Assembly: GCA_964505385.1 (NCBI GenBank)
Contig: CAZDIA010000025.1
Span: forward strand, 1 to 43,453
Length of the DNA: 43,453 nt
Source: SLJN01 sp964505385
Lineage (GTDB): Bacteria; Bacteroidota; Rhodothermia; Balneolales; Natronogracilivirgulaceae
Reading direction: 5' to 3'
Shown here: positions 7,806 to 16,030 of the stretch, one piece after another
Position numbering within the stretch: position 1 is the first letter of the stretch
Layout: the number at the start of each line of letters is the position of its first letter
The notes under the pieces: generated by a model
The model's database searches: none
Told to the model about the DNA's origin: nothing
The model's input: the letters and a program-made list of their open reading frames with translations, nothing else
Translations under genes and position numbers: made by a program

Positions 7806-9113
7806 TCACCCCGATTCCAAAATCTTGGATAACTCTTCGCTATTGTTTGAAATAGAGACGCTTAATTTTTTTGCACCAAGGTGCTTTGCAAGTCGCTCCG
7901 GTATATCCGGGTTTGTTCCGGTTGCCTGCTTTACGGAATCCCCAAACTTGGAGGGATGAGCTGTAGACAGCACAATCCCTGTTTGATCCGGCGCTTCTTT
8001 CGTAAGATAATCCTGCCATGCGTTCAGACCAACGGCGGTATGGGGATCGGCAAGGTAGTCATAAGCTTTATATGTACCGGCAATCGCTTGCAGTGTATCA
8101 TCATCTGCATAGCTGTTGCTCCATAAAATGGAATGGTAGGTTTCAACACTTTCGCCAAACAGAAATTTCATACGCTCAAAGTTGCTTGGATCACCCACAT
8201 CCATCGCATTTGATAGTGTGGTTTTGCTTGGATGCGGATTGTATTTGCCGGTTTTCAAAAAGTCCGGAAACACATGATTGGCATTGCAGGCTGCAAGAAA
8301 TCTGTATGCCGGCATTCCCATTTTCCAGGCAATTAGTCCGGCTGTGAGATTTCCGAAATTACCGCTCGGTACGGAGTATACCGGTTTAAAGTCTTCGGTA
8401 TCATTCTGCAAATCCCGCCTGGAGAGCACGTAGTAGATCATCTGGGGCAAAAGGCGCAGCAGATTGATGGAATTTGCCGAGGTAAGCCGGTGCTGCTTGC
8501 GAAGCTCCGGATTCTTGAACGCTTTTTTGACAATTCGCTGGCAGTCATCAAAATTGCCGTTTACTTCAAGTGCTGTGATGTTATGACCAAGCGTGGCAAT
8601 TTGCTGTTCCTGAACTTCGCTTACCCTGCCTTTGGGATAAAGCACCACCACCTTGATGCGTTCCGATCCGTAAAAAGCCTGCGCAACTGCACTGCCGGTA
8701 TCACCGGAAGTAGCTGTTAAAATGGTTAGGTTTTGCCGCTCCCGTTGTAACAGTCGCTCCATGACCGATGCAAGAAACCTAGCACCGACATCTTTAAAAG
8801 CGAGGGTGGGTCCGTGAAAAAGTTCAAGAATGTGAGTTTTTTCATCTAATGTTTTAACCGGCAGCGGAAAATTGAGACTTTCTTCCGCTATCTCAAAAAC
8901 CTCATCTTCCGAAAATTCATCTTTTAAATAGAAATGCAAAAGGTCAGTCGCAATCCGATGGTCGCTTTTGTCCGAAAGGGTGTTCCACCAGTTCGCTGAA
9001 AATTCGGGGATTTCCTCCGGCATGAACAACCCGCCATCATCTGCGAGGCCTTTTAAAACCACATCTTTTAATGGTACCTTATGTTGTTTATTACGTGTGC
9101 TGACAAACTGCAT
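7806..9113 (-). CDS. thrC: Threonine synthase
   Basis: PLP-dependent enzyme converting O-phosphohomoserine to L-threonine, the last step of the pathway. The 435 residues fit the family. The N-terminus (MQFVSTRNKQHKVPLKDVVLKGLADDGGLFMPEEIP) is diagnostic of the ThrC group that also includes the E. coli enzyme; the PLP lysine lies in GPTLAFKDVGARF, the phosphate-binding loop is TATSGDTGSA, and PSGNFGNLTAG matches the cofactor-cradling glycine/asparagine segment. Third gene of the minus-strand thrA-thrB-thrC operon, 34 bp after thrB with a short repeat element in that gap. Confidence 0.97.
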   Translation of the reverse strand: MQFVSTRNKQHKVPLKDVVLKGLADDGGLFMPEEIPEFSANWWNTLSDKSDHRIATDLLHFYLKDEFSEDEVFEIAEESLNFPLPVKTLDEKTHILELFHGPTLAFKDVGARFLASVMERLLQRERQNLTILTATSGDTGSAVAQAFYGSERIKVVVLYPKGRVSEVQEQQIATLGHNITALEVNGNFDDCQRIVKKAFKNPELRKQHRLTSANSINLLRLLPQMIYYVLSRRDLQNDTEDFKPVYSVPSGNFGNLTAGLIAWKMGMPAYRFLAACNANHVFPDFLKTGKYNPHPSKTTLSNAMDVGDPSNFERMKFLFGESVETYHSILWSNSYADDDTLQAIAGTYKAYDYLADPHTAVGLNAWQDYLTKEAPDQTGIVLSTAHPSKFGDSVKQATGTNPDIPERLAKHLGAKKLSVSISNNSEELSKILESG

Positions 9114-9117
9114 CTAC

Positions 9118-9150
9118 TTAGTGTTTGTAAGAAAATTCTTAGAGGTACTA
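9118..9150. repeat. Short copy of the TTAGTGT...TTAGAGG interspersed repeat
   Basis: The 21 nt at 9118-9138 match 15246-15266 at 19 of 21 positions, and 9136-9150 match 15379-15393 at 13 of 15. The copy therefore has the two ends of the larger element at 15246-15393 with the middle missing. Its core TAAGAA-AA-TTCTTA is a perfect palindrome. It fills the thrB-thrC gap and its right end includes the thrB stop codon. Confidence 0.7.
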
Positions 9151-10092
9151 CTTAGTCTCCAATATCTTAGGACCATCGGGATTAACTGCTGAAATATGAA
9201 GGTCGCTTTCCAAATCCATTTCATCCAGAGTTTTCTTCATCTCCCGGCCACATTCTTCTGCTATTGATTCACCATGGCAAAGGGCAAATATGGAAGGACC
9301 CGATCCGGATATACTACAGCCAAGAGCACCCTTTTCCATAGCACTGCTCTTTATTGCATCAAACCCGGGGATCAAAACGCTTCTTATTGGTTCGATAACG
9401 AGATCGGGCAGGGATCTGGAGATCAGTTCATAATCATCCTTCATTAATCCGGCGATAAGACCGCCTACATTTGCCCACTGTTTTACCGCGAGCGACAGTG
9501 GTATGTTTTTTCGTAAAATGCGCCTGGTACTCTCGGTTAAGATTTCAATATCAGGGTGGAGTACAGCAGCATATAAATTTTCGGGGGATTGGATCGGCAC
9601 AATATCAACCGGTTCGGAGCTGCGCACAAGAACGAATCCGCCGTAGAGGCATGCGGCAGCATTATCGGCATGAGGCGTGCCGCAGGCAACCCGTTCTCCT
9701 TCAAGGGCGTAAGATAACAGCTTTTCATTGGGCAGAGGGTTTTCAAGCATGGCGTTCAATGCGGCAACACCACCAACGGAACTTGCCGCGCTGGAACCAA
9801 GCCCGCTTCCCATAGGCATTTTTTTATGAACCACCACTTCCAGTCCGCCTTCCGGTTGGATTTCATTCCACAGATGTTTGATGGAGATAGTTGCTGTATT
9901 TTTATCCGCATCAGTCGGCAAAAGACCACCATCCCCGGTAATTTTGCTGATTTTGATTTCCGGTTTATCAACGCGTCTCAGAATGATCTCATCGCCGGGC
10001 TGATAAAGGGCCATCCCAAGCACATCAAAACCGCAACCTACGTTGGCAATGGTAGCGGGAGCAAAAATCTTTACGTAATCGTGCTTAAACAT
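9148..10092 (-). CDS. thrB: Homoserine kinase
   Basis: GHMP-family kinase that phosphorylates homoserine for threonine synthase. The 314-residue protein has the N-terminal KIFAPATIANVGCGFDVLG motif, the GHMP phosphate-binding loop (KKMPMGSGLGSSAAS, about residues 86-100) and the C-terminal glycine motif (GCSISGSGPSIFALC). Second gene of the operon, only 3 bp after the thrA stop codon, which suggests translational coupling. Its last codon overlaps the right end of a short interspersed repeat. Confidence 0.97.
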   Translation of the reverse strand: MFKHDYVKIFAPATIANVGCGFDVLGMALYQPGDEIILRRVDKPEIKISKITGDGGLLPTDADKNTATISIKHLWNEIQPEGGLEVVVHKKMPMGSGLGSSAASSVGGVAALNAMLENPLPNEKLLSYALEGERVACGTPHADNAAACLYGGFVLVRSSEPVDIVPIQSPENLYAAVLHPDIEILTESTRRILRKNIPLSLAVKQWANVGGLIAGLMKDDYELISRSLPDLVIEPIRSVLIPGFDAIKSSAMEKGALGCSISGSGPSIFALCHGESIAEECGREMKKTLDEMDLESDLHISAVNPDGPKILETK

Positions 10093-10095
10093 TCC

Positions 10096-12546
10096 TCATC
10101 CGTATCTGCCAATTTTGAGTATATCTGAAATAACACCACTTGAAGTGACATACGCGCCTGCTCCCGGGCCGATTACGGTCAACGGACGATCCACATAATG
10201 CTCCGAAGTAATTACCACAATATTATCACTTCCCTGAGTAGCTGCAAAAGGATGGTCCTTATCCATTTTTTCCAGCCCTACTTTACCTTTGCCGTCTTCA
10301 AATTTTGCTGTGTATCGAAGCAGTTTATTTTCGTTTTCAGCTTGCCGGATGAGTTCGGCAAAATGATCGTCATACTTTTCCAAAACATTGAAAAAGTGAT
10401 CAATATCGCCTTCATCTCTCGCTTCTTCAGGCACGAGATTTTCGATTTCTATATCATCGGGTTGCATTATGTAACCGGCTTCGCGGCCAAGTATCAGCAG
10501 CTTTCGCCCCATATCCATACCGTTCAGATCTTCGCGGGGATCCGGTTCGGTGTAGCCTTTTTCACGTGCTTCTTTTACTATAGCACTGAAAGGTTTGCTC
10601 CCATCAAAGCTGTTGAAGATATAACTTAATGTGCCGGAAAGTATCCCTTCAATACGTTTGATTTTGTCACCTGTACCGACGAGATGCCGTAGGTTCTCTA
10701 TGATAGGCAAGCCAGCGCCAACATTAGTTTCGTACAGATATTTTACACCTCTTTTTAGAGTAATATCATGCAGGCATTTATAATAACTGTATTCAGCAGA
10801 GTTCGCTTTTTTGTTTGGGGTGATTACAGAGATACTGGAATCAAGCAACTGGTCATACCGGTTAGCAACATCCTGGCTGGCGGTGCAATCCAGAAAAATG
10901 CCATAAGATAGATTGTGTTTTTTTACACGATCGAGAAACTCATCCAGATTGGTACTTTCACCATTTTTGTCCAGCTTTTCCTCCCACTGATCGGGCGGAA
11001 TACCGTCGATATCAAAGAGCATTTTTCTGCTGTTGGCAAGCCCTGATACGCGAATATCAATCTGGTATTCTTTCAACAGCTTTTCCTTCTGTTTTGCAAG
11101 TAATTCAAGGATCGTGCTGCCAATAAGTCCGGTGCCAACCTGGAACAGATGCAGCGTTTTTGATCCCGCCAGGAAGAAAGCGTTATGAAGGGCATTTAAC
11201 GCTTTGGATGCATCTTTTTCCTTAATCACGACAGAGATATTCAGCTCAGAAGACCCCTGTGCTATAGCAATTATGTTAATTCCGTTTTGTCCGAATGCAT
11301 CGAATACACGCGCTGCGATGCCGGGAGTCCGTCGCATTTTGTCACCAACCGCCGCAATAATAGCCATATCTTCTTCTACTTCTACATCAGAAACGCGTTG
11401 ATCGGCAAGTTCACGGTCAAATTCGGATTCGATAATTTGGCGGGCGGCCCGGGCTTCCTTGTTCATCACAGCTACACAAACGGCGTACTCTGATGAGGCC
11501 TGCGTAATTAGAATTACATTTATTTCTTTGGCAGCCAGTGAGCTGAAAATACGAGAGGCAACACCGGTGACGCCGACCATACCACTTCCTTTGATAGTAA
11601 TCAATGCAATGTCGGGGATGGAGGTAAGACCTCTCACGGTATATTGCGAATCGTTCCTTTTTGATGATATCCGGGTTCCGGAGTGATCCGGGTTAAAGGT
11701 GTTTTTTATGATAATCGGGATGTCGGCCTGCATCGCCGGGCGCATTGTTGGGGGGAAAATTACCTTAGCTCCGAAATGAGACATCTCCATAGCCTCTTCG
11801 TAGGTCATTTCGGGAATAGTAAAAGCATTGGGCACCCTCTTCGGATTAGCCGTCATAACCCCGTCGACGTCCGACCAGACTTCTATAGTTTCAGCGCCGA
11901 GGGCCTCGGCTAAAATAGATGCGGTATAGTCCGAGCCGCCGCGGCCGATAGTTGTAGTCTCGCCTTTATCAGTTGAGCTGATGAAACCGGTCACGACCTG
12001 AACCGCGCTTCGATCCTGAAAATATTCATTAATAAGCTTGCGAGTTGTGGTAAAATCAATCCGGGCTGATTGAAAGTGATCATCTGTACGAATGATTTTT
12101 CGCGCATCAAGATAGTCGGCGGCAACCGATTTATTTGACAGCGCCTGGCTCAGGATGATAGCGGCGAATCGTTCGCCGAAACTCATCACAAAGTCCAGAG
12201 TGCGGTTGGTGAGTTCGCGGATCAGATAAATGCCGGTAAGTGCATCTTCAAGTTTGTTGAGCTCTTCCTGAAATACTGCCAGAACGTTGCTCTGCAGTTT
12301 AAAAGGGATCAATTCTTTAATAGCGTTGATATGTCTGCTTCGGATCTTTGAGACCAGCGCTTCATATTCGATATTTTGCTCTGCAGCGTAATGTGCTGAT
12401 TGAAGCAGCAGATCAGTGACTCCGCCTAATGCGGATGTAACCACATGTACTTGTTGATCTTTACTTTTTGTGGCGATGATGTTGCATACCCGGGAAATGG
12501 CAGAACTGTCGGCGACCGATGAGCCACCGAATTTCATTATGATCAT
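10096..12546 (-). CDS. thrA: Bifunctional aspartokinase I / homoserine dehydrogenase I
   Basis: A fusion enzyme of 816 residues covering the first and third steps of the aspartate branch to threonine. The aspartokinase half opens with the substrate-binding KFGGSSVADS motif and carries the kinase TTIGRGGSDYTASILA segment; two ACT domains (about 310-455; GSGMVGVTGVASRIFSSLA, GINIIAIAQGSSELNISVVI) are the usual site of threonine feedback inhibition. The homoserine dehydrogenase half starts near residue 465 with the dinucleotide motif LFQVGTGLIGS and includes the GILSGTLSYIFN catalytic segment. First gene of thrABC. The length and order match the E. coli ThrA type. No threonine-rich leader peptide is visible upstream. 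Confidence 0.97.
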   Translation of the reverse strand: MIIMKFGGSSVADSSAISRVCNIIATKSKDQQVHVVTSALGGVTDLLLQSAHYAAEQNIEYEALVSKIRSRHINAIKELIPFKLQSNVLAVFQEELNKLEDALTGIYLIRELTNRTLDFVMSFGERFAAIILSQALSNKSVAADYLDARKIIRTDDHFQSARIDFTTTRKLINEYFQDRSAVQVVTGFISSTDKGETTTIGRGGSDYTASILAEALGAETIEVWSDVDGVMTANPKRVPNAFTIPEMTYEEAMEMSHFGAKVIFPPTMRPAMQADIPIIIKNTFNPDHSGTRISSKRNDSQYTVRGLTSIPDIALITIKGSGMVGVTGVASRIFSSLAAKEINVILITQASSEYAVCVAVMNKEARAARQIIESEFDRELADQRVSDVEVEEDMAIIAAVGDKMRRTPGIAARVFDAFGQNGINIIAIAQGSSELNISVVIKEKDASKALNALHNAFFLAGSKTLHLFQVGTGLIGSTILELLAKQKEKLLKEYQIDIRVSGLANSRKMLFDIDGIPPDQWEEKLDKNGESTNLDEFLDRVKKHNLSYGIFLDCTASQDVANRYDQLLDSSISVITPNKKANSAEYSYYKCLHDITLKRGVKYLYETNVGAGLPIIENLRHLVGTGDKIKRIEGILSGTLSYIFNSFDGSKPFSAIVKEAREKGYTEPDPREDLNGMDMGRKLLILGREAGYIMQPDDIEIENLVPEEARDEGDIDHFFNVLEKYDDHFAELIRQAENENKLLRYTAKFEDGKGKVGLEKMDKDHPFAATQGSDNIVVITSEHYVDRPLTVIGPGAGAYVTSSGVISDILKIGRYG

Positions 12547-12853
12547 ACTGAGAACCGATTATCTTAAAAAGTGGAAATGATAAATAAATTTAATCAGATA
12601 GAATAGAGTAAAGAAATCAGTAAAACAATGCCTTTAAAAATACAGAAAAGCGCTTGCAGAAAATTTTTCGGCTTTAAAAAACGCATCCCGAAATTTTCTT
12701 TTGTGCTGTAACCGGGGGAGACATGCACAGATAGGTTGTTGTAATACTGATAACTAAGAAAATAATGGAAATATAAAAGTAACTTTCACAGGCTAATGTA
12801 GCATCTTTGCGAAATAGTTTTCTATATTGTAAGAGAATGAATGGAAGATACTT
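12547..12853. other. Divergent intergenic region between thrA and coaE
   Basis: This 307-bp gap must hold the promoters of both divergent units. On the plus strand a CATCTTTG box at 12802-12809 (7 of 8 to the Bacteroidota TAnnTTTG consensus) is placed about 45 nt before coaE. A 9-bp perfect inverted repeat (AGAAAATTT at 12658-12666, AAATTTTCT at 12691-12699), extended by CGG/CCG with a 2-nt bulge, lies about 110-150 nt upstream of thrA and would fold in its leader. No open frame with threonine codon runs and no known riboswitch was recognised. Confidence 0.5.
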
Positions 12854-13459
12854 ATGCTGAAAGTTGGTATTACCGGGGGAATCGGAAGCGGCAAAAGCGT
12901 AGTTTGCAAGCTGTGGCAGGATATGGGAGCAGATGTGATGAACGCCGATCAGGAAGCGAAGCTATTGATGGAGACCGATCCAACACTGGTTAGTCAGATT
13001 AAAGAGAAATTTGGTGAAGATGCATATACCGCTCAGGGCAAACTGAATCGTGAATATTTATCTCGTGAAGCATTCCAGAATAACCGGGTTGAAGAGTTGA
13101 ATCAATTGGTTCACCCGGCGGTTTTTAGGGAGACAGACCGAAGAATAACATACGCGCGCGAACGAGGGTATAAGATGTTTGTCAAAGAAGCTGCGTTGCT
13201 GCTTAAATATGGAAAGCCGGAGCAGCTTGACTATATCGTGGTAGTGGTTGCACCGGAACACCTTCGCATCAAAAGAGTCGCTCAGCGTGATAATATTACC
13301 TCCGAACAGGTCAAAAATCGAATCAGCAGACAAATGCCACAAGATGAAATGATTCAGTACGCTGATTTCGTTCTTGAAAATGATCAGGATGAAAAAACGC
13401 TGAACTCCAAAGCTGAGGCGTTATTCAACCAGCTATTGGAGAATGCAGAATCCGGGTAG
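12854..13459 (+). CDS. coaE: Dephospho-CoA kinase
   Basis: P-loop kinase for the last step of coenzyme A synthesis, ATP-dependent 3'-phosphorylation of dephospho-CoA. The 201-residue protein has the Walker A loop at the N-terminus (GITGGIGSGKS), the family DADQEAKLL-like segment (MNADQEAKLLM), LVHPAVF, and the LID arginines around RIKRVAQRDNITSEQVKNRI. The length fits the family. It appears to be a single-gene unit followed by 180 bp before fbp, in which no structure beyond AT-rich DNA was recognised. Confidence 0.97.
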   Translation: MLKVGITGGIGSGKSVVCKLWQDMGADVMNADQEAKLLMETDPTLVSQIKEKFGEDAYTAQGKLNREYLSREAFQNNRVEELNQLVHPAVFRETDRRITYARERGYKMFVKEAALLLKYGKPEQLDYIVVVVAPEHLRIKRVAQRDNITSEQVKNRISRQMPQDEMIQYADFVLENDQDEKTLNSKAEALFNQLLENAESG

Positions 13460-13639
13460 TTGGTGTGATTCAAAAAGATTTCAGAAGGACCGAAACATTT
13501 TTGACCCCTTGAATCCCGCTTCTGCCAAAGATTAACAGAAAATAAAGTGCGTCAATTTTAACAAATATTGATTTGGAAGCGCTTTTCTGATTAACTTACG
13601 GATGTGTGTGCAATCAAAAAAACAGGATGATAGAACATT

Positions 13640-14665
13640 ATGACAACACGAAAAGTAGAGCGTCTTATAACCCTTGAAGAGCACATTATTCAGAGTCAGA
13701 ATCGATTCCGCGGAGCCACGGGTGAGCTGTCACAGTTGCTTCGGGATATCGGATTGGCCACCAAGATAGTTTCGAGGGAAGTGAACAAAGCGGGAATTAC
13801 CAATATACTTGGGCATGAGGGCTCGGAAAATGTTCACGGAGAGCATGTTAAAAAACTTGATGTTTTTGCCAACGAACAAATGAGGCACGCGCTTGGGCGT
13901 TCTCAAATCGTAAGTGTGATGATTTCTGAAGAGGATAATCAGCCGGTTCATATGGAGAGCACTTCCGGTAAGTATCTGGTGTTTGTGGATCCGCTTGATG
14001 GCTCCTCAAATATTGATGTGAATGTATCTATTGGAACAATTTTTTCAATATTCAGGAGAAAATCCCACAGGGCCGATTTACCAGATGAGCAGGATATTAT
14101 GCAAAGTGGGATAGAACAGGTTGCCGGAGGTTATGTGTTATACGGATCGAGCACAATCCTTGCATATACCACCGGACTGGGCGTAAGCGTCTTTACGCTT
14201 GATCCGGGAATTGGTGAATATTTTCTATCGGATAATGATATCAAGATTCCGGAACATGGCTCTTATTACAGCATTAATGAAGGCAGCTACAATTCCTGGG
14301 ACCCGGCGCTGCAAGCTTATCTGAGATACTGCAAGGAAGAAGATCCGGATACCGGCCGGCCGTATTCGGCGAGATATATAGGCTCGATGGTGGCGGATGT
14401 ACATCGCACGCTTTTGAAAGGCGGTATTTTCATTTATCCGGCGACTGAAAAAAATCCCAAAGGCAAGCTTCGGCTGATGTATGAATGCAATCCATTAGCT
14501 TTCATTATTGAGCAGGCTGGAGGAATGGCCAGTGATGGCAGCCGGAGAATAATGGAGATCCAGCCCGAGGATATCCATCAGCGGACGCCGGTGTTTATGG
14601 GCTCCAAAACTAATGTACTTGAAGCGGAACGCTTTCTTAAAGAGGGGGTAAAGGAGCAGATTTAG
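13640..14665 (+). CDS. fbp: Class I fructose-1,6-bisphosphatase
   Basis: Gluconeogenic enzyme hydrolysing fructose 1,6-bisphosphate. The 341-residue protein has the class I metal site DPLDGSSNIDVNVSIGTIFSI (about residues 117-137), the upstream acidic pair in VMISEEDNQP, the substrate region (GKLRLMYECNPLAFIIEQAGG) and the expected length. An AMP-site-like N-terminal helix (TLEEHIIQSQ) is present, so AMP inhibition is possible. It stands alone; the neighbouring DUF192 gene is convergent with 96 bp between them and no clear terminator. Confidence 0.97.
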   Translation: MTTRKVERLITLEEHIIQSQNRFRGATGELSQLLRDIGLATKIVSREVNKAGITNILGHEGSENVHGEHVKKLDVFANEQMRHALGRSQIVSVMISEEDNQPVHMESTSGKYLVFVDPLDGSSNIDVNVSIGTIFSIFRRKSHRADLPDEQDIMQSGIEQVAGGYVLYGSSTILAYTTGLGVSVFTLDPGIGEYFLSDNDIKIPEHGSYYSINEGSYNSWDPALQAYLRYCKEEDPDTGRPYSARYIGSMVADVHRTLLKGGIFIYPATEKNPKGKLRLMYECNPLAFIIEQAGGMASDGSRRIMEIQPEDIHQRTPVFMGSKTNVLEAERFLKEGVKEQI

Positions 14666-14761
14666 TAAGCATAAATGATAAACGAAGACAGGTCCGGTTG
14701 ACGCTGTCGGCGTTTTGAAGAATACTTGCCCGCAAAGTGGCAGAGGTGAAATTTTTTTGCG

Positions 14762-15232
14762 CTAAAAATCAATCCGCATACCTTCGCGAATATCATGTTC
14801 CCGCGCATATCCACCGTTGACTTCAACTACATACTGGGCGGGTTCGCCTGAGGGCAATTGTTGTTCGGAGTATGGCGAAGTACGGTGGTAAATTTTTACG
14901 ATTTCTTTGTCACTGCTTACATAAATGATATCAAGTGAAAGCGGGGTGTTGGCCATCCAGAAACTTTGCTCTTCTTCTTCATCAAACAGAAACAGCATGC
15001 CGCCATCATCCGGCAACTCGTGAACATTCATTAATCCCAAATTTCTTTTGTTGGGTGTATCGGCGATGGCTACGCGAACTGTGGAGATGGTATCACCCTG
15101 TTCATCCAGAAAGTCGACGGTATCGGTGAGGTCAATGGTTCTGCCGCTACGCTCGGTGGTTTCATCATCATTACCGCAGCCAAACTGGAATAACAAAAGA
15201 GTAATTAAAAGAAAAATACCGGTTAATCGCAT
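14762..15232 (-). CDS. DUF192 family lipoprotein
   Basis: A 156-residue exported protein. The N-terminus is a lipoprotein signal peptide (MRLTGIFLLITLLLFQFGC) with the lipobox cysteine at residue 19, followed by an acidic linker and a DUF192 domain (about 50-156) recognised by RNLGLMNVHELPDDGGMLFLF, SFWMANTPLSLDIIYVS and the C-terminal YVVEVNGGYAREHDIREGMRI. DUF192 domains are secreted beta-barrel-like modules of unknown function. The acidic charge just after the cysteine could favour or disfavour outer-membrane sorting, which cannot be judged here. Single-gene unit. Confidence 0.9.
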   Translation of the reverse strand: MRLTGIFLLITLLLFQFGCGNDDETTERSGRTIDLTDTVDFLDEQGDTISTVRVAIADTPNKRNLGLMNVHELPDDGGMLFLFDEEEEQSFWMANTPLSLDIIYVSSDKEIVKIYHRTSPYSEQQLPSGEPAQYVVEVNGGYAREHDIREGMRIDF

Positions 15233-15245
15233 GGTTATGTATCAT

Positions 15246-15393
15246 TTAGTGTCTGTAAGAAAACTCAAAGTGCCCTAAGAAAACGCCAAGATCAAGGCGG
15301 GCGAAGTCCCAAAAGCGCAGTCCCGAACGTTTTCGGGATGAGCATTTTCGGGAAGAGCGGAACGAAGATATTGGCGTTTTCTTAGAGGCAATA
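15246..15393. repeat. Full-length copy of the TTAGTGT...TTAGAGG interspersed repeat
   Basis: A 148-bp structured element. CTAAGAAAACGCCAAGATC at 15275-15293 is inverted at 15367-15385 with 17 of 19 matches, and inside lies a perfect 7-bp stem with a 4-nt loop (TCCCGAA at 15321-15327, TTCGGGA at 15332-15338). Its outer 21 nt and last 15 nt recur in the 33-bp copy at 9118-9150. It has no coding capacity that looks real and sits upstream of the rimP promoter, beside the DUF192 gene start. Confidence 0.75.
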
Positions 15394-15453
15394 TTTAATT
15401 TTGGGATAACGGAAATATAATAGCATAATATATAAATACTGTCGTTCTGATCA

Positions 15454-15484
15454 TTGTTATACAGCGAAAAAAATTTTATATTTG
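15454..15484 (+). promoter_or_regulatory. Bacteroidota-type promoter of the rimP-nusA-infB operon
   Basis: TATATTTG at 15477-15484 matches the -7 consensus TAnnTTTG perfectly, with a TTG at 15454-15456 at the expected 20-nt spacing for the -33 element. Transcription would begin around 15488-15491, immediately before a terminator-like hairpin. Confidence 0.65.
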
Positions 15485-15491
15485 ACAGTCT

Positions 15492-15521
15492 AAGTGAGGC
15501 GGAATACGTCTCACTTTTTTT
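15492..15521 (+). terminator. Terminator-like hairpin in the rimP leader (candidate attenuator)
   Basis: AGTGAGGC at 15493-15500 pairs with GTCTCACT at 15508-15515 (8 bp including one G-T pair, 7-nt loop), followed by a run of seven T. It lies between the predicted start of transcription and the rimP ATG at 15544, so it reads as an attenuator or a protective 5' hairpin of the operon mRNA, not as the end of an upstream gene: the gene upstream runs the other way. Confidence 0.7.
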
Positions 15522-15543
15522 GTATCCGGCATCGGCGTTTTTC

Positions 15544-16002
15544 ATGACACAAGATCAACTTACACATATAAGAACGATGGTCAAGCAAGAGCTTGAGGGC
15601 ACCGATCTGTATCTGGTTGATGTTGAATTGAAGGGAGACGCACGTAACCGGATTGTTTGGGTTTATGTGGAATCCGTCGAAGGCGGCGTTTCAATAGATC
15701 GGTGTGCGAAACTGAATAGAAGTCTTGGGGATGCGCTCGACCAGGCTGGCATTTTCAAGGGGAAATACCGCTTGAATGTTTCTTCGCCGGGTGTAGACAA
15801 ACCCTTGATGGACATCAGGCAATATTACACAAACAGGGGACGTAAGTGTAATGTTCGCTATCAGGTAGGAGCTGATGAGACCTCTGTTGAAGGTACACTG
15901 AAAGACGTTGATGATAAACAAATCATCATTGATGACGGCAAAGCCGAACAGCGGATTCATTTTGACGATATCGTGGAAACACGAATACTGATTACAATTT
16001 AA
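15544..16002 (+). CDS. rimP: Ribosome maturation factor RimP
   Basis: RimP assists assembly of the 30S subunit. The 152-residue product has the N-terminal alpha/beta domain (about 1-80; LYLVDVELKGDARNRIVWVYVE, SIDRCAKLNRSLGDALD, YRLNVSSPGVDKPL) and a C-terminal SH3-like barrel (about 85-152). The frame runs back to 15454, but the first 30 codons would lie over the promoter and hairpin, so the ATG at 15544 is the start. First gene of the classic rimP-nusA-infB-rbfA-truB-ribF order; 28 bp separate it from nusA. Confidence 0.95.
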   Translation: MTQDQLTHIRTMVKQELEGTDLYLVDVELKGDARNRIVWVYVESVEGGVSIDRCAKLNRSLGDALDQAGIFKGKYRLNVSSPGVDKPLMDIRQYYTNRGRKCNVRYQVGADETSVEGTLKDVDDKQIIIDDGKAEQRIHFDDIVETRILITI

Positions 16003-16030
16003 AAACTGGCTTTTATTCCGGAGAATTTAT

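Noticed and set aside
7762..7959. Plus-strand open frame with a KRQTTNDKR peptide
   Set aside because: It is the translation of the heptamer array (21-nt period) running antisense into thrC. A similar peptide appears at 36880-37071 for the same reason; neither is a real protein.
12643..13590. Shared 11-mer GCGCTTTTCTG before thrA (minus strand, about 12643-12655) and before fbp (plus strand, about 13580-13590)
   Set aside because: A single short match in AT-rich DNA, at different distances from the genes; probably chance.
15246..15545. Minus-strand open frame over the 148-bp repeat
   Set aside because: Covers the repeat, the rimP promoter and the leader hairpin; composition is not protein-like.
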